Positions 55,501 through 64,000 of a stretch of 64,000 nucleotides of DNA are shown here, piece by piece. This DNA is from Chlamydia ibidis 10-1398/6 (GTDB lineage Bacteria; Chlamydiota; Chlamydiia; Chlamydiales; Chlamydiaceae): contig NZ_APJW01000001.1 of assembly GCF_000454725.1 (NCBI RefSeq), positions 62,001 to 126,000 of the forward strand, in the 5' to 3' direction. The notes under the pieces were generated by a model. That model was not told where the DNA came from, did no database searches, and was given only the letters and a program-made list of their open reading frames with translations. Within the stretch, counting starts at the first letter, position 1. Each line of letters begins with the position of its first letter. The position numbers were made by a program, and so were the translations under genes.

Positions 55501-56568
55501 TTAAAAGCCACGAGTAGTTAGCTCATTCGCAAGTTCTTTTAGTGCTGCGGCTCGCAGTTGCAGAATCGTTTCCTTTTCTAGGTTTTTTTCTTCAGGTTGC
55601 TTTGTAAATGCCAAGTGTCCGCGTCTAACTTGCCAGAACGGCGGGACCCATATGGTATTCTCTGAGTTTCCCTGAATCCATCCTAACTCTAATCCTAGCT
55701 GCACCCAGCTAAGAGCATCTAGAGTTTCTTTTAGTTCTAAGCAATAAGAATGTGTCAATAAGCCCAACGCGCGTAGAACATGATTCTTTAGCTCACAGGT
55801 GTGTTCATTGGCGTATTTCTTTTTTGCTGAGGTTTCAGCAACACTTAATTTGGATGATCCAATTCTTAATGAGGATAAAATTTGTTCTTCCGTCACTCCT
55901 AATGAGTACTTATTGGATAGCACGACTATATTTCCTGCGTATCCAGAGATTGACGGTAAGATACCCGACACACTAATTTCAGAATCATCATTTATAACAT
56001 CAGAAATTTCCTGAGAATGAAGTAAAGCAGGAGCATGAAGAAAAGTTTTACATCTTAATCCCGTGCCTGCATTACGAGGATTTGTCGTTAGGAAACCAAA
56101 ATCTGAGGAAAATGCAAAAGATAATTTTTCATGTAAGTAACTATCTAAACGAACTAATTTTTCTAAAATTTTCTCAGGATCAGAATAGAAGTCTATGGCA
56201 TGTAACAATAGATGGTCATAGAAGTTAATACCTACCAGAATATCGCCAGAGCGACTAACAATAAATGCTTCGCCTTCAGGATTACCAGCAAGGTCGTAGG
56301 GAAATAAAAAATGCTCAGCAATAAATTCACGTTGCCAGAGGGGTAGGTCTTTAAGAGGTAGGACAAAAAACTCTTCAAAACCTTCGATATGATTAAAATG
56401 TGAAGCTATAGTATTCAGGAGCTCTAATTTCTTTTCCCGGCACAGACATGGTAGAAACTTCGCAACAGAAATATTTCGCGACAAAGAAAATGTTGTTATA
56501 GGCCCAGTTGTATTGTTAATACTCTTCTTATTAGCGAAGCCATGTAGTACGTCATTGGGAAGAATCAT
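55501..56568 (-). CDS. mcsB: Protein arginine kinase McsB
   Basis: A phosphagen-kinase-fold enzyme that phosphorylates arginine in proteins. The catalytic domain shows the family motif LTTNPRNAGTGLRCKTFLHAP near residue 159-179, with RNISVAKFLPC near 29-39 contributing nucleotide-binding arginines. The 355-aa length fits. In Firmicutes McsB marks proteins for ClpC-ClpP; the Chlamydia counterpart is CT675. It overlaps mcsA by 17 bp. No clpC or ctsR is adjacent, unlike in Bacillus. Confidence 0.92.
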   Translation of the reverse strand: MILPNDVLHGFANKKSINNTTGPITTFSLSRNISVAKFLPCLCREKKLELLNTIASHFNHIEGFEEFFVLPLKDLPLWQREFIAEHFLFPYDLAGNPEGEAFIVSRSGDILVGINFYDHLLLHAIDFYSDPEKILEKLVRLDSYLHEKLSFAFSSDFGFLTTNPRNAGTGLRCKTFLHAPALLHSQEISDVINDDSEISVSGILPSISGYAGNIVVLSNKYSLGVTEEQILSSLRIGSSKLSVAETSAKKKYANEHTCELKNHVLRALGLLTHSYCLELKETLDALSWVQLGLELGWIQGNSENTIWVPPFWQVRRGHLAFTKQPEEKNLEKETILQLRAAALKELANELTTRGF

Positions 56569-57070
56569 GCGTATTCTGATTTTTTAAGTTATTAATTTGA
56601 TCGCGTATTAGAGCTGCTTGTTCGTAATCTTCACGAGCTAAGGTATCTTGAAGAGCTTCATTTAGTGCTATTAATTTCAACAAGGGGTTCATATTAGACA
56701 ATTCTCCAGGAGAACGTCCTACATGTAATGATCCGCAACCTGGCTCTAATATAAATGAAGGGGATACCCATTTATTTTGCGTTAGTCTAGAGAGCAATTG
56801 TGTCTTAAAATGGACGTAACACAAATGGCAACCAAAAGATAATTCCTCATCAGGACGTACCTGCCAAATTGTCTTGCAATTACCGCATTCTAAAGTTAAT
56901 GAATCCCCAGAAGGGCAAAGCAAAATACTATCACGACTATAGTACGGAGTCGGATAAGGACAAGATTCACATACATAACAACGTATGAGCTTGTCTTTAT
57001 CTACCTCAGTATAAGAAACCTTAGCAGGCTGCTGACAGTGATAGCATAGAGGAGTTTCTGGAGTCGTCAT
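56552..57070 (-). CDS. mcsA: McsA, zinc-binding activator of McsB
   Basis: A 172-aa protein with four Cys pairs for zinc (CYHC, CYVCESC, CGNC, CHLC within residues 8-87) and a C-terminal UvrB/UvrC motif (LAREDYEQAALIRDQINNLK near 143-162). McsA stimulates McsB. It corresponds to CT676. ATG 57070 is chosen; a GTG-type start at 57100 adds ten unsupported residues. The 17-bp overlap with mcsB implies coupled translation. Confidence 0.88.
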   Translation of the reverse strand: MTTPETPLCYHCQQPAKVSYTEVDKDKLIRCYVCESCPYPTPYYSRDSILLCPSGDSLTLECGNCKTIWQVRPDEELSFGCHLCYVHFKTQLLSRLTQNKWVSPSFILEPGCGSLHVGRSPGELSNMNPLLKLIALNEALQDTLAREDYEQAALIRDQINNLKNQNTHDSSQ

Positions 57071-57189
57071 CAAAATACACCGTGAAAGCGCAACACTCAC
57101 GCAACTTAATACTCAATAACAAAAAAATGACAAGGGGGGAAAGATTTTTTTGAAAATAAAGAAGAATAAAGCTAACAAGAATCATTAAA

Positions 57190-57262
57190 TGGGTCTTGAA
57201 GGATTTGAACCTTCGACCCCCTCATTAAAAGTGAGGTGCTCTAACCGCTGAGCTAAAGACCC
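57190..57262 (-). tRNA. tRNA-Lys (anticodon UUU)
   Basis: Minus strand: acceptor GGGTCTT/AAGACCC, D-arm GCTC..GAGC, anticodon stem CCTCA/TGAGG with loop CTTTTAA (anticodon TTT), T-loop GTTCAAATC, discriminator A. Confidence 0.97.
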
Positions 57263-57287
57263 GAAATCTCTTGCTAACTCTATATTT

Positions 57288-57362
57288 TGACCCCAAGGGG
57301 ATTCGAACCCCTGTTACCGGAATGAAAATCCGATGTCCTGGGCCAGGCTAGACGATGGGGCC
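57288..57362 (-). tRNA. tRNA-Glu (anticodon UUC)
   Basis: Minus strand: acceptor GGCCCCA/TGGGGTC, anticodon stem CGGA/TCCG with anticodon TTC, T-arm CAGGGGTTCGAATCCCCTT. It lies 25 bp upstream of tRNA-Lys, so the two are probably one transcript. Confidence 0.96.
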
Positions 57363-57449
57363 AAGACGAATACAATCTTACTAATTCCTCTCGTTTAGAG
57401 CAACTGTTTCCTACTCTATACCAACGAAAAAGATAAACAGTAAGAAGGA

Positions 57450-57473
57450 GATAGCATCCATGCGGATGCTATC
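57450..57473 (-). terminator. Hairpin ending the rpsB-tsf-pyrH-frr operon
   Basis: GATAGCATCC, a 4-nt loop, GGATGCTATC: a perfect 10-bp stem 7 bp past the frr stop. On the minus strand it is followed by a pyrimidine-rich but interrupted tail. Confidence 0.6.
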
Positions 57474-57479
57474 AATATC

Positions 57480-58022
57480 TTATAAGGACGCTAACTCTGC
57501 TTCCTTCTGTTTTGTAGTCTCATCTACTTGCTTGCAAAACTTGTCAGTAAGTTCCTGGATCTTTTTTTCCATTCCCTTAGCAACATCTTCTGTAAGCCCT
57601 GAATCTTTTTTTAGTTTGTCGTTGCTCTCTCGGCGAATATTGCGAATCGCAACTTTCGCTTCCTCACACTTACGACGCAACTGTTTCACAACCTCTTGAC
57701 GATACTCCGCAGTAGGTTCGGGAACCTTAATACGGACTATAGAGCCTTCCAACTCTGGCTGTAAGTTTAAATTAGCAGCGATAACGCCTTTAGAAATCGC
57801 AGATGCATTATTAGCATCATAAGGGGAAATCACTAGCTGGCGAGTGTCAGCTACAGAAATAGATGCTATATCCGACAATCTCATCGTCGTTCCATAAACA
57901 TCAACAGACACAGTCTCTACTAAAGCAGGATGCGCCTTACCAGTTCTAAACGACTTAACTTCTTTCTGAAAGAAATCGAGGGCGGCTGCCATCTTTTTTT
58001 CAGCATCAGCTATTAGGGACAT
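57480..58022 (-). CDS. frr: Ribosome recycling factor
   Basis: Splits post-termination ribosomes with EF-G. The 180-aa length is typical. Family segments: [20 protein letters not shown] near 32-51 and [20 protein letters not shown] near 105-124. ATG 58022 overlaps the pyrH stop (TAATG). It is last in the rpsB operon. Confidence 0.97.
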   Translation of the reverse strand: MSLIADAEKKMAAALDFFQKEVKSFRTGKAHPALVETVSVDVYGTTMRLSDIASISVADTRQLVISPYDANNASAISKGVIAANLNLQPELEGSIVRIKVPEPTAEYRQEVVKQLRRKCEEAKVAIRNIRRESNDKLKKDSGLTEDVAKGMEKKIQELTDKFCKQVDETTKQKEAELASL

Positions 58023-58750
58023 TAGATCATATCCTCGCAACAAATTAAAGTTCCAATACTCTCATCGAACACAGCCTGCTCCAAAGAGTGTTTGGTAAAA
58101 CTAAATATCCGAATTGGAATACAGGAATCCATACATAATGAAATAGCAGAACTGTCCATGACACCAAGTTGTTGAGCTAAGAAATCCTTATAGGAAATCT
58201 TATCATACCTAACAGCATCAGGGAATTCTCTGGGATCCTTATTATAGACTCCATCAACATGCATAGTAGCTTTTAAAAGCACATCCGCCTTTAACTCACA
58301 AGCACGTAAAGCAGCTCCAGTATCCGTTGTTAAATACGGAGAACCTGCTCCCGTTGTGCAAATCAAAATCTTCCCTTGGCTCAAAGCCTCAGAAGATTTC
58401 TGCGGATTATAAAGGTCTGCCAATTGCGGGCAAGAAAGAGTCGAAGTAAGAACACAGGGAATATCATCTGCTTTTAATGCATCAGCTAATGCCATACCAT
58501 TAATCAATGTCGCTAACATCCCCATCTGATCAGCAGATACTCGATTGATTTGTAGCTCTTTTTGTTCAGAAAGGCCTCTTAAAATATTACCTCCACCAAG
58601 AACAACAGCTACCTCTACATCGCAGTTACGTACAGCACGCAGCTCGGAAACTAACCGTGACAAACGTACTTCATCAATTCGAGTCCCAGACTCCTTAGAG
58701 AGGGCCTCACCAGAGATCTTAAATAAGACCCTTGATACTCGCTTAGACAT
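58022..58750 (-). CDS. pyrH: UMP kinase
   Basis: Phosphorylates UMP to UDP; belongs to the amino-acid kinase fold. FKISGEAL near 9-16, [12 protein letters not shown] near 48-59, and [19 protein letters not shown] near 116-134 are family motifs. The 242-aa length is typical. It is coupled to frr downstream and starts 11 bp after tsf. Confidence 0.96.
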   Translation of the reverse strand: MSKRVSRVLFKISGEALSKESGTRIDEVRLSRLVSELRAVRNCDVEVAVVLGGGNILRGLSEQKELQINRVSADQMGMLATLINGMALADALKADDIPCVLTSTLSCPQLADLYNPQKSSEALSQGKILICTTGAGSPYLTTDTGAALRACELKADVLLKATMHVDGVYNKDPREFPDAVRYDKISYKDFLAQQLGVMDSSAISLCMDSCIPIRIFSFTKHSLEQAVFDESIGTLICCEDMI

Positions 58751-58761
58751 AACCTTTCTCT

Positions 58762-59613
58762 TTATTCAGCTCCAATTTTCCACATCATGAACTTGCCTAC
58801 AGAAATAGGCGTGCCGCCAGCTTTTTGAGCTTGTTCAATTAAACCTTGAATTGTCACATCAGGATTTTTAACAAATGCCTGCTCCAACAAACAATTCTCT
58901 TGGAAGAAGGTAGCCAATTTACCACTGATAATTTTGTCAATTACAGCTTGAGGCTTATTTTGCATTTGAGAAGAAATCACTTCTTTCTCTCTTGCTAATA
59001 CTTCTTCAGGCACGTGATCCTTGCTCAAATATTCTGGTTGAGCAGCTACAACATGCATAGCAATGTCTTTTGCTAAACTCTCTTGATCAGAAGAACCAGA
59101 AAGAATGGTAATGGAAACAGTCTTGCCATTACCGTGTGAGTAGATCCCAACACTTTCTTCCGAAGTTTTAGGCAAATAAGTGATTCTATTAATACGGATA
59201 TTTTCTCCTACAGTCTGCATAGTCACAGCGCGTAACTCATCAATAGTAAGAGATGGATCCTGAGATGAAGGAAGTTGGCTTAAAGCTTCTACGTTATCCA
59301 CTTGGTGAGTTAAAACATCGTTGACAAGTCCATCAACGAAAGCACGAAATACAGCGTTGTTTGCAACGAAATCTGTTTCAACATTTACTTCTACCAAGGC
59401 TGTGCCTCTAGAGTCAGTCTTAGCGGCAATAACGCCTTCTTTTGTTTCTCGGTGCTCTTTCTTACCTGCGGAAGCTAATCCTAACTTACGCAAGTAAACA
59501 ATAGCTTCTTCAAGGTTGCCATTGCATTCAGCAAGAGCTTCCTTACATTTGGTTAACCCTACACCCGTTTGTTGTCTCAAAGTTTTAAGGGTTTCCATAG
59601 AAAAGTTGCTCAT
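58762..59613 (-). CDS. tsf: Elongation factor Ts
   Basis: Nucleotide exchange factor for EF-Tu. The 283-aa length fits. The N-terminal [16 protein letters not shown] motif (near 11-26) with LRKLG, and the core [16 protein letters not shown] segment near 73-88, are diagnostic. The ATG overlaps the rpsB stop by 4 bp. Confidence 0.98.
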   Translation of the reverse strand: MSNFSMETLKTLRQQTGVGLTKCKEALAECNGNLEEAIVYLRKLGLASAGKKEHRETKEGVIAAKTDSRGTALVEVNVETDFVANNAVFRAFVDGLVNDVLTHQVDNVEALSQLPSSQDPSLTIDELRAVTMQTVGENIRINRITYLPKTSEESVGIYSHGNGKTVSITILSGSSDQESLAKDIAMHVVAAQPEYLSKDHVPEEVLAREKEVISSQMQNKPQAVIDKIISGKLATFFQENCLLEQAFVKNPDVTIQGLIEQAQKAGGTPISVGKFMMWKIGAE

Positions 59614-60440
59614 TCAATCGCCTCACTGCCGTCAAATTTTTTTGCCAATAAATCTTCTTGACGATTGTCTCCATCATCATTAGCCATCTCCATCGCGGCT
59701 GCTAAAGCTTGATCTACAGGCTTAATAGGAGAAACAATCTCAATTCCAAGCTTACGCTTAGTTTGGATAATACTATCTTTGATAGCATTAATGATTAGAC
59801 GAATACTCTTCAAAGAATCATCATTACATGGGATAATATGATCGATAGGTGAAGGGTCACAGTTGGTGTCAACCAAAGCTAATACAGGAATACCTAACTT
59901 ATTAGCCTCTGCTACAGCGATTTTTTCATAGCTAGGGTCAACAACAACCAATAAACCAGGAAGTCTCTTCAAGTGACGAATCCCTTCAAGGTTTTTTTGT
60001 AATTTTTGATGACGTTTTGCCAATAATGCTGTCTCTTTCTTCGTTAAATAGCCTTGGCTATTAGCCAAATCTTTCTCTATTTTGTCTAAAGTTTTGATAG
60101 AATTCCTAATCGTTGTCATGTTGGTAAGCATTCCACCCAACCAACGTTCTGCAACGAAGAACTCTCCAGATTCAATAGCAGCTTCCTTAATAGCACACTT
60201 AGCTTGTTTCTTAGTCCCTACAAATAAAATAGATCTGTTTTGTTCAACAGCTCTGTTCACATGAGGAAGAGCTTTTCTTAATTGCTGTAAGGTTTTTGCT
60301 AGGTTAATAATGTAAAGACCATTTTTTTCCTCAAAGATGTAAATCTTCATTTTAGGATTCCATCTTCGTGTCTGGTGGCCAAAGTGAGCCCCAGCTTCCA
60401 TAAGATCTTTAACCGTGAGATTACATAAAGATTGTTCCAA
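59610..60440 (-). CDS. rpsB: 30S ribosomal protein S2
   Basis: A 276-aa S2 protein, with [19 protein letters not shown] near 14-32, the family signature, and [18 protein letters not shown] near 191-208. It is first in the rpsB-tsf-pyrH-frr operon, an order widely conserved in bacteria. The C-terminus is acidic and disordered. It lies about 95 bp downstream of tRNA-Gly. Confidence 0.98.
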   Translation of the reverse strand: MEQSLCNLTVKDLMEAGAHFGHQTRRWNPKMKIYIFEEKNGLYIINLAKTLQQLRKALPHVNRAVEQNRSILFVGTKKQAKCAIKEAAIESGEFFVAERWLGGMLTNMTTIRNSIKTLDKIEKDLANSQGYLTKKETALLAKRHQKLQKNLEGIRHLKRLPGLLVVVDPSYEKIAVAEANKLGIPVLALVDTNCDPSPIDHIIPCNDDSLKSIRLIINAIKDSIIQTKRKLGIEIVSPIKPVDQALAAAMEMANDDGDNRQEDLLAKKFDGSEAIE

Positions 60441-60534
60441 GCTTTGTACCTCTATTTCGTGAATATATTAACAATGGCATCTTGACTGCGGCGCCAAGAT
60501 TTCAGTCTTGGTTGATTGATGAGAAGGTTTAGAA

Positions 60535-60605
60535 AGCGCCCGATCAGAATCGAACTGACACCGGTAGCTTGGAAGGCTACAGCTCTACCATTGAGCTACG
60601 GGCGC
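60535..60605 (-). tRNA. tRNA-Gly (anticodon UCC)
   Basis: Minus strand: acceptor GCGCCCG/CGGGCGC, D-arm GCTC..GAGC, anticodon stem GTAGC/GCTAC with loop CTTCCAA (anticodon TCC), T-loop GTTCGATTC. Confidence 0.97.
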
Positions 60606-60730
60606 GTACTAAACTAAGAAGGAATATTAGTGTAACAATGCTTTTAACGCAAGTTCGTAATCTTTAGAGTCTAAAAATTTATGGATATAATAGAGATTAT
60701 TTGAAGCAAGAGAAAAGGATGGAGAATATA

Positions 60731-60771
60731 GAAAAACAAAAAATCAGAACCCCAAAACAAGGGGTTCTGAT
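60731..60771 (-). terminator. Terminator of ompA
   Basis: ATCAGAACCCC (60743-60753), loop of 7, GGGGTTCTGAT (60761-60771), followed on the minus strand by a TTTTTTGTTTTT tail. A perfect 11-bp stem, suitable for a very highly expressed gene. Confidence 0.92.
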
Positions 60772-60807
60772 AGCGAAACAAAAAGTTTAAAGAGAATCTA
60801 AGTAAGC

Positions 60808-61989
60808 TTAGAATCTGAGCTGAGCATTCAAGTGTGCAGCTCTTTCGTCGATTAGACGAGCTTCAGCTGTTACAGACCACTTATCTGCATCAACCACAGT
60901 CGCACCGAATACAACGCCACAAGATTTTCTGGACTTCATCTTGTTGATTTGTAGAGAGACTAACTGCATAAAATCTTCGAGTTTGTTAGAGGAATCAACA
61001 GTAGTAGCCTGCCCTAATAGAGTGGGGTTCAATGCAGTAAGATTTAAAATATATTCGCTCAATTTTGGCTGAGCAATACGAATTGTATCTGCATCATAAG
61101 AGGCTCTAGACCATTTCACACCAACATAAGGAACTAGCATGTTTAGCCTGTAAGACAAGGCCATACCGACTTGCCATTCATGGTAGTCTACAGTTGCTGA
61201 TTTTGTTCCTGCTGCTGCAGAGGTTCCTGCGTCCGCGGGTAAAGGAAATGCCTGATTCTTATATCCCTTAGGTTTGTGCACCGTAAACTGTGCCACCCCA
61301 CAAATAGCGTTCAATTCCTCTACTTTAGGTTTTGCTTGAGCATATTGGAATTCCGCTCCTAAAGTAGCGCAACCACACTCCCATAGAGAGCCGCGAGCTC
61401 CAACACTCCAGGCAAACGAAGTGTCAGTGTACATTTCAACAACAGCCTGGCTTAAAGTAATGTTCGGAGGTTGATCAGACAAGTCTGTGCCCTGAATTCC
61501 TAAAAGACCGACAAGGTTAAAAGCAGCACTATTCCCCTTGAAGTAACCGCTGCATGCACCTAATGTACAGAACACATCGAATCGGTCCCAGATGTTTAAG
61601 GCTAAGAAAGCAGCGTTAGTGCACCATTCGGCATCCTGCAAGTGTTTGCCATAAGCTAAGTTGTTCCTGTCAACTTGAGTTTTGTTAGCCGTCGCAACAA
61701 TGCCTGATGTATTTGAAGCAGTTGTTGGAGCAGGCCCCATTTGGATGGTTTTAGCTACGTCAACTTTCAAAACACGATCGAAAACATAATCTCCGTAGAA
61801 TCCCGCACGGACGCTAATAGCATCGCACCAAGTAGCACAAGGATCACAAGGATCGCCAGCGGCGCCTTCCCACATAGTGCCATCAATTAGTAAACTTGGT
61901 TCAGCTGGATTCCCTACAGGCAAGGCTTGTAAGGAGAGAGCGGAACCCATTGCGGTGGATAATAACACCGATTTTAAGAGTTTTTTCAT
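60808..61989 (-). CDS. ompA: Major outer membrane protein (MOMP) porin
   Basis: The dominant chlamydial surface porin and serovar antigen. A signal peptide ([20 protein letters not shown], then QA) is cleaved before [15 protein letters not shown]. The conserved [31 protein letters not shown] and [17 protein letters not shown] blocks frame four variable segments (about 79-113, 165-182, 243-268, 319-341), and the protein ends in RF. ATG 61989 gives 393 aa with AGAGG 5 nt upstream; GTG 61995 is the longer option. Ten cysteines are present in the mature protein, including C123 and C146, which I do not recall from related MOMPs. Confidence 0.98.
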   Translation of the reverse strand: MKKLLKSVLLSTAMGSALSLQALPVGNPAEPSLLIDGTMWEGAAGDPCDPCATWCDAISVRAGFYGDYVFDRVLKVDVAKTIQMGPAPTTASNTSGIVATANKTQVDRNNLAYGKHLQDAEWCTNAAFLALNIWDRFDVFCTLGACSGYFKGNSAAFNLVGLLGIQGTDLSDQPPNITLSQAVVEMYTDTSFAWSVGARGSLWECGCATLGAEFQYAQAKPKVEELNAICGVAQFTVHKPKGYKNQAFPLPADAGTSAAAGTKSATVDYHEWQVGMALSYRLNMLVPYVGVKWSRASYDADTIRIAQPKLSEYILNLTALNPTLLGQATTVDSSNKLEDFMQLVSLQINKMKSRKSCGVVFGATVVDADKWSVTAEARLIDERAAHLNAQLRF

Positions 61990-62528
61990 ACTCACCTCTA
62001 AAGATTATGCTTAGTATCTTTTCTTTTTGTGCTCGCTATCTTTTCTCTTCTGGCGGCACCACGTCCAAGTTAAAGCCAGACAAGATATCCTGTAGGCAAT
62101 TAATGGCTTTGAGGAGTGTCTTGCAAGTGAAAACAGCCTTAAGCATGAACATACAGTTCATTATTCGAGAACATAACAAACTTTTCTTATTATAGTAAAG
62201 ACGATAAGAAAAAAGACTAGTCGTAGGCATATGTCTCAATTAGAACGACTCCTTAAAACTCGCTAATAAAATAGGTCGATTTTTTTTGTATAGAGTTTTC
62301 TTTTTACGCTACTTAGAATTAATCCGAAATCACTCTTGGAGCATGGTTTAAAGATGATTTCTAAGAATATTTTTTTTCATTAACTTTTTGTAATTCGTGT
62401 TGTTAGTGGTAAAAAATAGCAATTTTTTTGGCGTAACTCTGGGAGTTTTGTTATACAGTTGGCACAGAGCTGCTGAAAATTTAAAAACCTTCTCTCACCT
62501 ACTTAAAAATACTAAATGTATATCGTTT
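61990..62528. promoter_or_regulatory. Divergent regulatory region of ompA and pbpB with conserved ompA leader
   Basis: 539 bp with no gene. A minus-strand TATAAT (62194-62189) with a poor -35 could start an ompA mRNA of about 195-nt leader. The minus strand from about 62140 to 62020, including TCTTGTCTGGCTTTAACTTG, matches the ompA upstream sequence of C. psittaci and C. trachomatis as I remember it. That is unusual conservation for a non-coding region and suggests a functional leader. The pbpB promoter should be at the right end; none is clear. Confidence 0.6.
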
Positions 62529-64000
62529 ATGAAACCTCGTAACAAACGCCGTTACCAACTTAGCGTTCCAGAAAAGACCAATAGATTGCTTTCAGGCATT
62601 ATTGTAACGCTAGCAGTAATCGCCTTGCGTTTGTGGCATCTTGCAGTAATCGAACATGATCAGAAGTTTGAAGAGGCTTATAAACCTCAAACACGCATCA
62701 TTCCAGAAATGGTGGAGAGAGCAACAATATGCGATCGTTTTGGCAAAACATTAGCAGAGAATAAGATACAGTATGACGTGAGTGTTGTTTATAGTGCTAT
62801 TCGAGATTTACCGTCGCGCGCTTGGTGTAATAAAGATGGGGAAAAACAATTAGTGCCTGTTCGCAGACGTTATATCACTCGCTTAGCTGAATTGTTATCA
62901 GAGGAACTCCATCTGGACAAAGATATGATTGAGGATAGTATTCATGCTAAAGCATCTGTGCTTGGCTCTGTTCCTTATCTTATCCAAAAGAATGTTTCCG
63001 AGAGAACATATTTAAAATTACAGATGTTGGCAAAAGATTGGCCAGGTCTTCATGTAGAGTCTAAGGTAAGAAGATTCTATCCTCAAGGAAGAACTGCAGC
63101 AGATATTCTTGGGTATGTGGGGCCAATAAGTTCTGAAGAATATAAAAGAATTACATGTGAGTTAAGTAAATTACGAGAGTGTGTACGTGCATATGAAGAA
63201 GGAGAAGATCCTAAATTACCTAAGGGTTTATCAAGTATAGATGAAGTAAGATCCTTGTTAAGCGGATTAGAAAATAATGCTTATAATCTCAACGCGTTAG
63301 TGGGTAAATTGGGAATAGAAGCATTATGGGATGGGAAATTACGTGGACAAATTGGTAAAAAAACGGTCCTTGTTGATCGTCGTGGTAATTTCATCCAAGA
63401 ATTGGATGGAGCAGTTTCTGTAACTCCAGGAAGGCGATTACAGCTTACTATTTCTACTGAGTTGCAAGAATTTGCTGATGCTTTGTTGGTAGAGCATGAA
63501 CGTACAGATCAAATGCGCAGCGCGCAGTCTTTAAAAAAGCAAAACTTATTGCCACCCTTATTCCCATGGATTAAGGGCGGAGCTATTGTGGCTTTCGATC
63601 CTAATAATGGCCAAGTTCTCGCTATGGCGTCTTCTCCGCGTTATCATAATAATGACTTCATTAATATGAAGATATCTCCTGATGATTCGGAATTGAAGTC
63701 TACAGTGTGTCGTTGGTTAGAAAATTCTGATCATATTGGAGATCTATATGATAGAAAAATACCTCTTCGTCGTGAGCGCAAGGATTCATTGAGTGGAAAG
63801 TATTATGAAGAAGAACTCCCTCTTACTTTTGACTATTTCTTAGATTTTTTGTTGCCAAATACTTCTGAAGTAAAAGCGACTATTAAACGTATGGGAACAG
63901 TGGGCAATGCTCTAAAAATACAAGAGTATATGGATGCTTTGTTGCAATTGTTTGACTATTCCAAGGGTTGTTGTTCTTGCTCGGCTATTTTTGATGCTAT
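62529..64000 (+). CDS. pbpB: Penicillin-binding protein 2 (transpeptidase), truncated by the window end
   Basis: The open frame runs from ATG 62529 to the window end (490 codons, no stop). After a basic N-terminus comes one membrane segment (about 20-38), then the class B PBP dimerisation domain (ERATICDRFGKTLAEN near 64-79, RRFYPQGRTAADILGYVGP near 180-198) and the start of the transpeptidase domain (GGAIVAFDPNNGQVLAMAS near 356-374). It corresponds to CT682, about 1080 aa in C. trachomatis. The catalytic SxxK lies beyond the window. Chlamydial PBP2 acts in septal and polarised peptidoglycan synthesis. Confidence 0.93.
   Translation, partial: MKPRNKRRYQLSVPEKTNRLLSGIIVTLAVIALRLWHLAVIEHDQKFEEAYKPQTRIIPEMVERATICDRFGKTLAENKIQYDVSVVYSAIRDLPSRAWCNKDGEKQLVPVRRRYITRLAELLSEELHLDKDMIEDSIHAKASVLGSVPYLIQKNVSERTYLKLQMLAKDWPGLHVESKVRRFYPQGRTAADILGYVGPISSEEYKRITCELSKLRECVRAYEEGEDPKLPKGLSSIDEVRSLLSGLENNAYNLNALVGKLGIEALWDGKLRGQIGKKTVLVDRRGNFIQELDGAVSVTPGRRLQLTISTELQEFADALLVEHERTDQMRSAQSLKKQNLLPPLFPWIKGGAIVAFDPNNGQVLAMASSPRYHNNDFINMKISPDDSELKSTVCRWLENSDHIGDLYDRKIPLRRERKDSLSGKYYEEELPLTFDYFLDFLLPNTSEVKATIKRMGTVGNALKIQEYMDALLQLFDYSKGCCSCSAIFDA

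Noticed and set aside
62460..62475. Sigma54-like TGGCAC followed by GC upstream of pbpB
   Set aside because: The GG and GC elements are 9 nt apart instead of the required 10, and no supporting context was seen.

Overview
The window is a gene-dense, AT-rich chromosome segment of a member of the Chlamydiaceae. The evidence is the major outer membrane protein gene ompA, the chlamydial type III secretion (cds) operon with a Pkn5-type kinase inside it, two DUF582 effectors, a CT622-type (76 kDa protein) effector, a greA fused to a large N-terminal domain, and a complete recB-recC pair. Gene order and the MOMP sequence point to the non-trachomatis branch (formerly Chlamydophila: psittaci, caviae, felis, pecorum and relatives). 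I could not assign a species, because the MOMP does not match any sequence I remember closely. Several published chlamydial genomes are numbered from hemB, so the left edge may be a conventional genome start near the predicted replication origin.

Layout. (1) 1-17.3 kb: hemB, nqrA, a CT635-type secretion chaperone, GreA fusion, tRNA-Ala, aspartate/tyrosine aminotransferase with mreC, an unrecognised 530-aa gene, recC-recB, and an LplT/YgeD-like transporter. (2) 17.4-31.6 kb: trhO (yceA), rpsD, nfo, murJ, a CT623-type outer membrane protein, a CT622-type effector, then two divergent DUF582 effectors. This block runs opposite to the C. trachomatis order as I remember it. (3) 31.6-41.8 kb: a 59-aa CT652.1-type gene behind a sigma54-like promoter, lptB, an lptC-like gene and kdsA, tRNA-Arg, khpA, an RluD-type pseudouridine synthase, two small hypothetical genes, parC-parE, an 829-bp gap, and hemA. 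(4) 42.1-55.0 kb: the type III secretion operon scc4-cdsD-E-F-G-(CT668)-cdsN-O-P-Q-pkn5-cdsC. (5) 55.1-64 kb: tRNA-Thr, a structured non-coding stretch, mcsA-mcsB, tRNA-Lys and tRNA-Glu, the rpsB-tsf-pyrH-frr operon, tRNA-Gly, ompA, and the start of the divergent PBP2 gene.

How the genes fit together. The cds operon supplies the export gate ATPase (CdsN), its stalk (CdsO), the C-ring (CdsQ), inner-ring protein (CdsD), secretin (CdsC), needle (CdsF) and needle chaperones (CdsE/G). The CT622-type protein and both DUF582 proteins are likely substrates, and the CT635-type protein a dedicated chaperone. kdsA, lptB and the lptC-like gene serve LPS synthesis and export. murJ, mreC and pbpB serve the reduced peptidoglycan and division machinery. 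recBC and nfo serve DNA repair, and hemA and hemB heme synthesis.

Most of the window is ordinary conserved chlamydial content. The least explained parts are non-coding: a sigma54-like promoter whose use would remove one arm of a hairpin that masks the ribosome binding site (31620-31682); a run of hairpins behind a good promoter (55253-55500); a promoter-to-terminator unit between hemA and the secretion operon (41794-42013); and a long leader before rpsD. The main protein-level unknown is the Ser-rich 530-aa gene with a bipartite nuclear-localisation-like motif and a four-cysteine cluster.
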